NCBI GenBank assembly: GCA_041591635.1
Contig: JBFHRO010000001.1
Coordinates: forward strand, 1 to 41,023
DNA: 41,023 bases
Source: JACKOD01 sp041591635
Lineage (GTDB): Bacteria; Pseudomonadota; Gammaproteobacteria; Pseudomonadales; Oleiphilaceae
Direction of reading: 5' to 3'
The position numbers and the translations under genes are program-made. This document shows positions 40,504 to 41,023 of this stretch, in pieces. Numbering within the stretch: the stretch's first letter is position 1; every line of letters starts with the position of its first letter. The notes under the pieces are model-generated. The model searched no databases. It was not told the DNA's origin and was given only the letters and a program-made list of their open reading frames with translations.

Positions 40504-41023
40504 TCAGAAATTGTAGGTAGCGCCCATGGCCAAGCCTTTGGTCTCACCGCTCTTGGTGGACAACTGGTTAGCTTCATCCATCCACTGGCCTTCAACGTAC
40601 ACATACATGTTGTCAGACAGGTTATGCAGCGCCTGGAGTGTCAGCACGTCTTTGTCGGTGCCAGCCTTGGCATCTTCTTCATAGTAGTGATAGGCCAGTG
40701 CCAGCTGGGTTTGGCCCATGGTGTAAGCACCGTACACGCCAAACACATCGCGGGTGTCGTTTTGGGTTTCGTACTGGAAGGCGGCAGTGATATTGTCGTC
40801 AATCTTGTAAGAAACACCCAAACCAATGGAGCTCTTGCCGTATTCGTTATTGGTGACGTCGGGATTTTCGTTGTTAGCAAACGCCAAAGACACTTTCAAC
40901 GCATCCATTTCATAGGTAGCCGCCAGAGAGAGCGCATTACGCTTCTTGGGAGCGGTGATAGAAGTTCTGCTCTCCTGACCGTTTACCTGAAGCTGGGCAG
41001 CTACAGTGAATCCGCTGAAGTTA
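40504..41023 (-). CDS. Outer-membrane porin, 5' end cut by window edge
   Basis: The minus strand is open from 41022 to the stop at 40504 (172 residues), giving the C-terminal half of a beta-barrel porin. Alternating residues and repeated strand pairs such as ITAAFQYETQN, TQLALAYHYYEED and YVYVEGQWMDE fit the Gram-negative porin family, and the last residue is phenylalanine (TYNF), the usual signal for the BAM complex. A hairpin terminator follows. Size and selectivity cannot be judged from the partial sequence. Confidence 0.87.
   Translation of the reverse strand, partial: NFSGFTVAAQLQVNGQESRTSITAPKKRNALSLAATYEMDALKVSLAFANNENPDVTNNEYGKSSIGLGVSYKIDDNITAAFQYETQNDTRDVFGVYGAYTMGQTQLALAYHYYEEDAKAGTDKDVLTLQALHNLSDNMYVYVEGQWMDEANQLSTKSGETKGLAMGATYNF

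Overview
This window is chromosomal DNA from a gammaproteobacterium. The best match by gene order is the Pseudomonadales and related marine, lipid-storing groups (Alcanivorax-, Ketobacter- or Cellvibrio-like); the sequence alone does not fix the genus. Three blocks support this. (1) ubiE-ubiJ-ubiB-hisI-hisE-tatA-tatB-tatC-rsmE follows a PHA-system protein gene, the same order as in Pseudomonas. (2) ubiI-ubiH-pepP-ygfB faces a TIGR02449-like gene, zapA, 6S RNA and ygfA. (3) ilvE-glnE lies beside a lipopolysaccharide/surface-glycan cluster, as in Pseudomonas. No phage, insertion sequence, CRISPR array, rRNA or tRNA was seen.

Layout. 1-6766: envelope-glycan cluster on alternating strands, with a partial lipid A-type acyltransferase, a polysaccharide deacetylase, a GT4 glycosyltransferase, an ELM1-family protein, a CgeB-like glycosyltransferase, a small GT-A-type glycosyltransferase and an O-antigen ligase-like membrane protein. 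6830-10816: ilvE and glnE. 10954-12102: a two-TM potassium channel with a degenerate RCK domain. 12203-14503: a FadD6/FATP-type acyl-CoA synthetase and a PHA granule-region protein. 14745-21190: ubiquinone, histidine, Tat and RsmE genes. 21187-25806: the ubiI-ubiH-pepP-ygfB operon. 26076-27559: small coiled-coil protein, zapA, 6S RNA and ygfA. 27600-32162: a 48-residue membrane microprotein, ilvA, nhaA and a GAPDH/E4PDH-family gene. 32326-38959: a metallophosphoesterase and a lipid-flavoured group (CarS-like protein, 96-residue unknown, WS/DGAT acyltransferase, alpha/beta hydrolase, FFLEELY-motif protein, crotonase). 38980-41023: a small secreted protein, a CYTH protein and the 3' part of a porin gene.

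How the genes work together. Ubiquinone synthesis is represented by five genes (ubiE, ubiJ, ubiB, ubiH, ubiI) in two blocks. The Tat translocon is complete (A, B, C). Nitrogen and branched-chain amino acid metabolism is represented by glnE, ilvE and ilvA. The acyl-CoA synthetase, WS/DGAT, crotonase and PHA protein point to storage of acyl lipids (wax esters/triacylglycerols and possibly PHA).

Most of the window is ordinary housekeeping DNA. The least explained parts are the 33.4-39 kb lipid-associated unknowns, the 36.15-36.30 kb promoter region with palindromes and a perfect 18-bp tandem duplication, the 27.6-28.1 kb AT-rich stretch with a microprotein and inverted repeats, and the alternating-strand glycan cluster.
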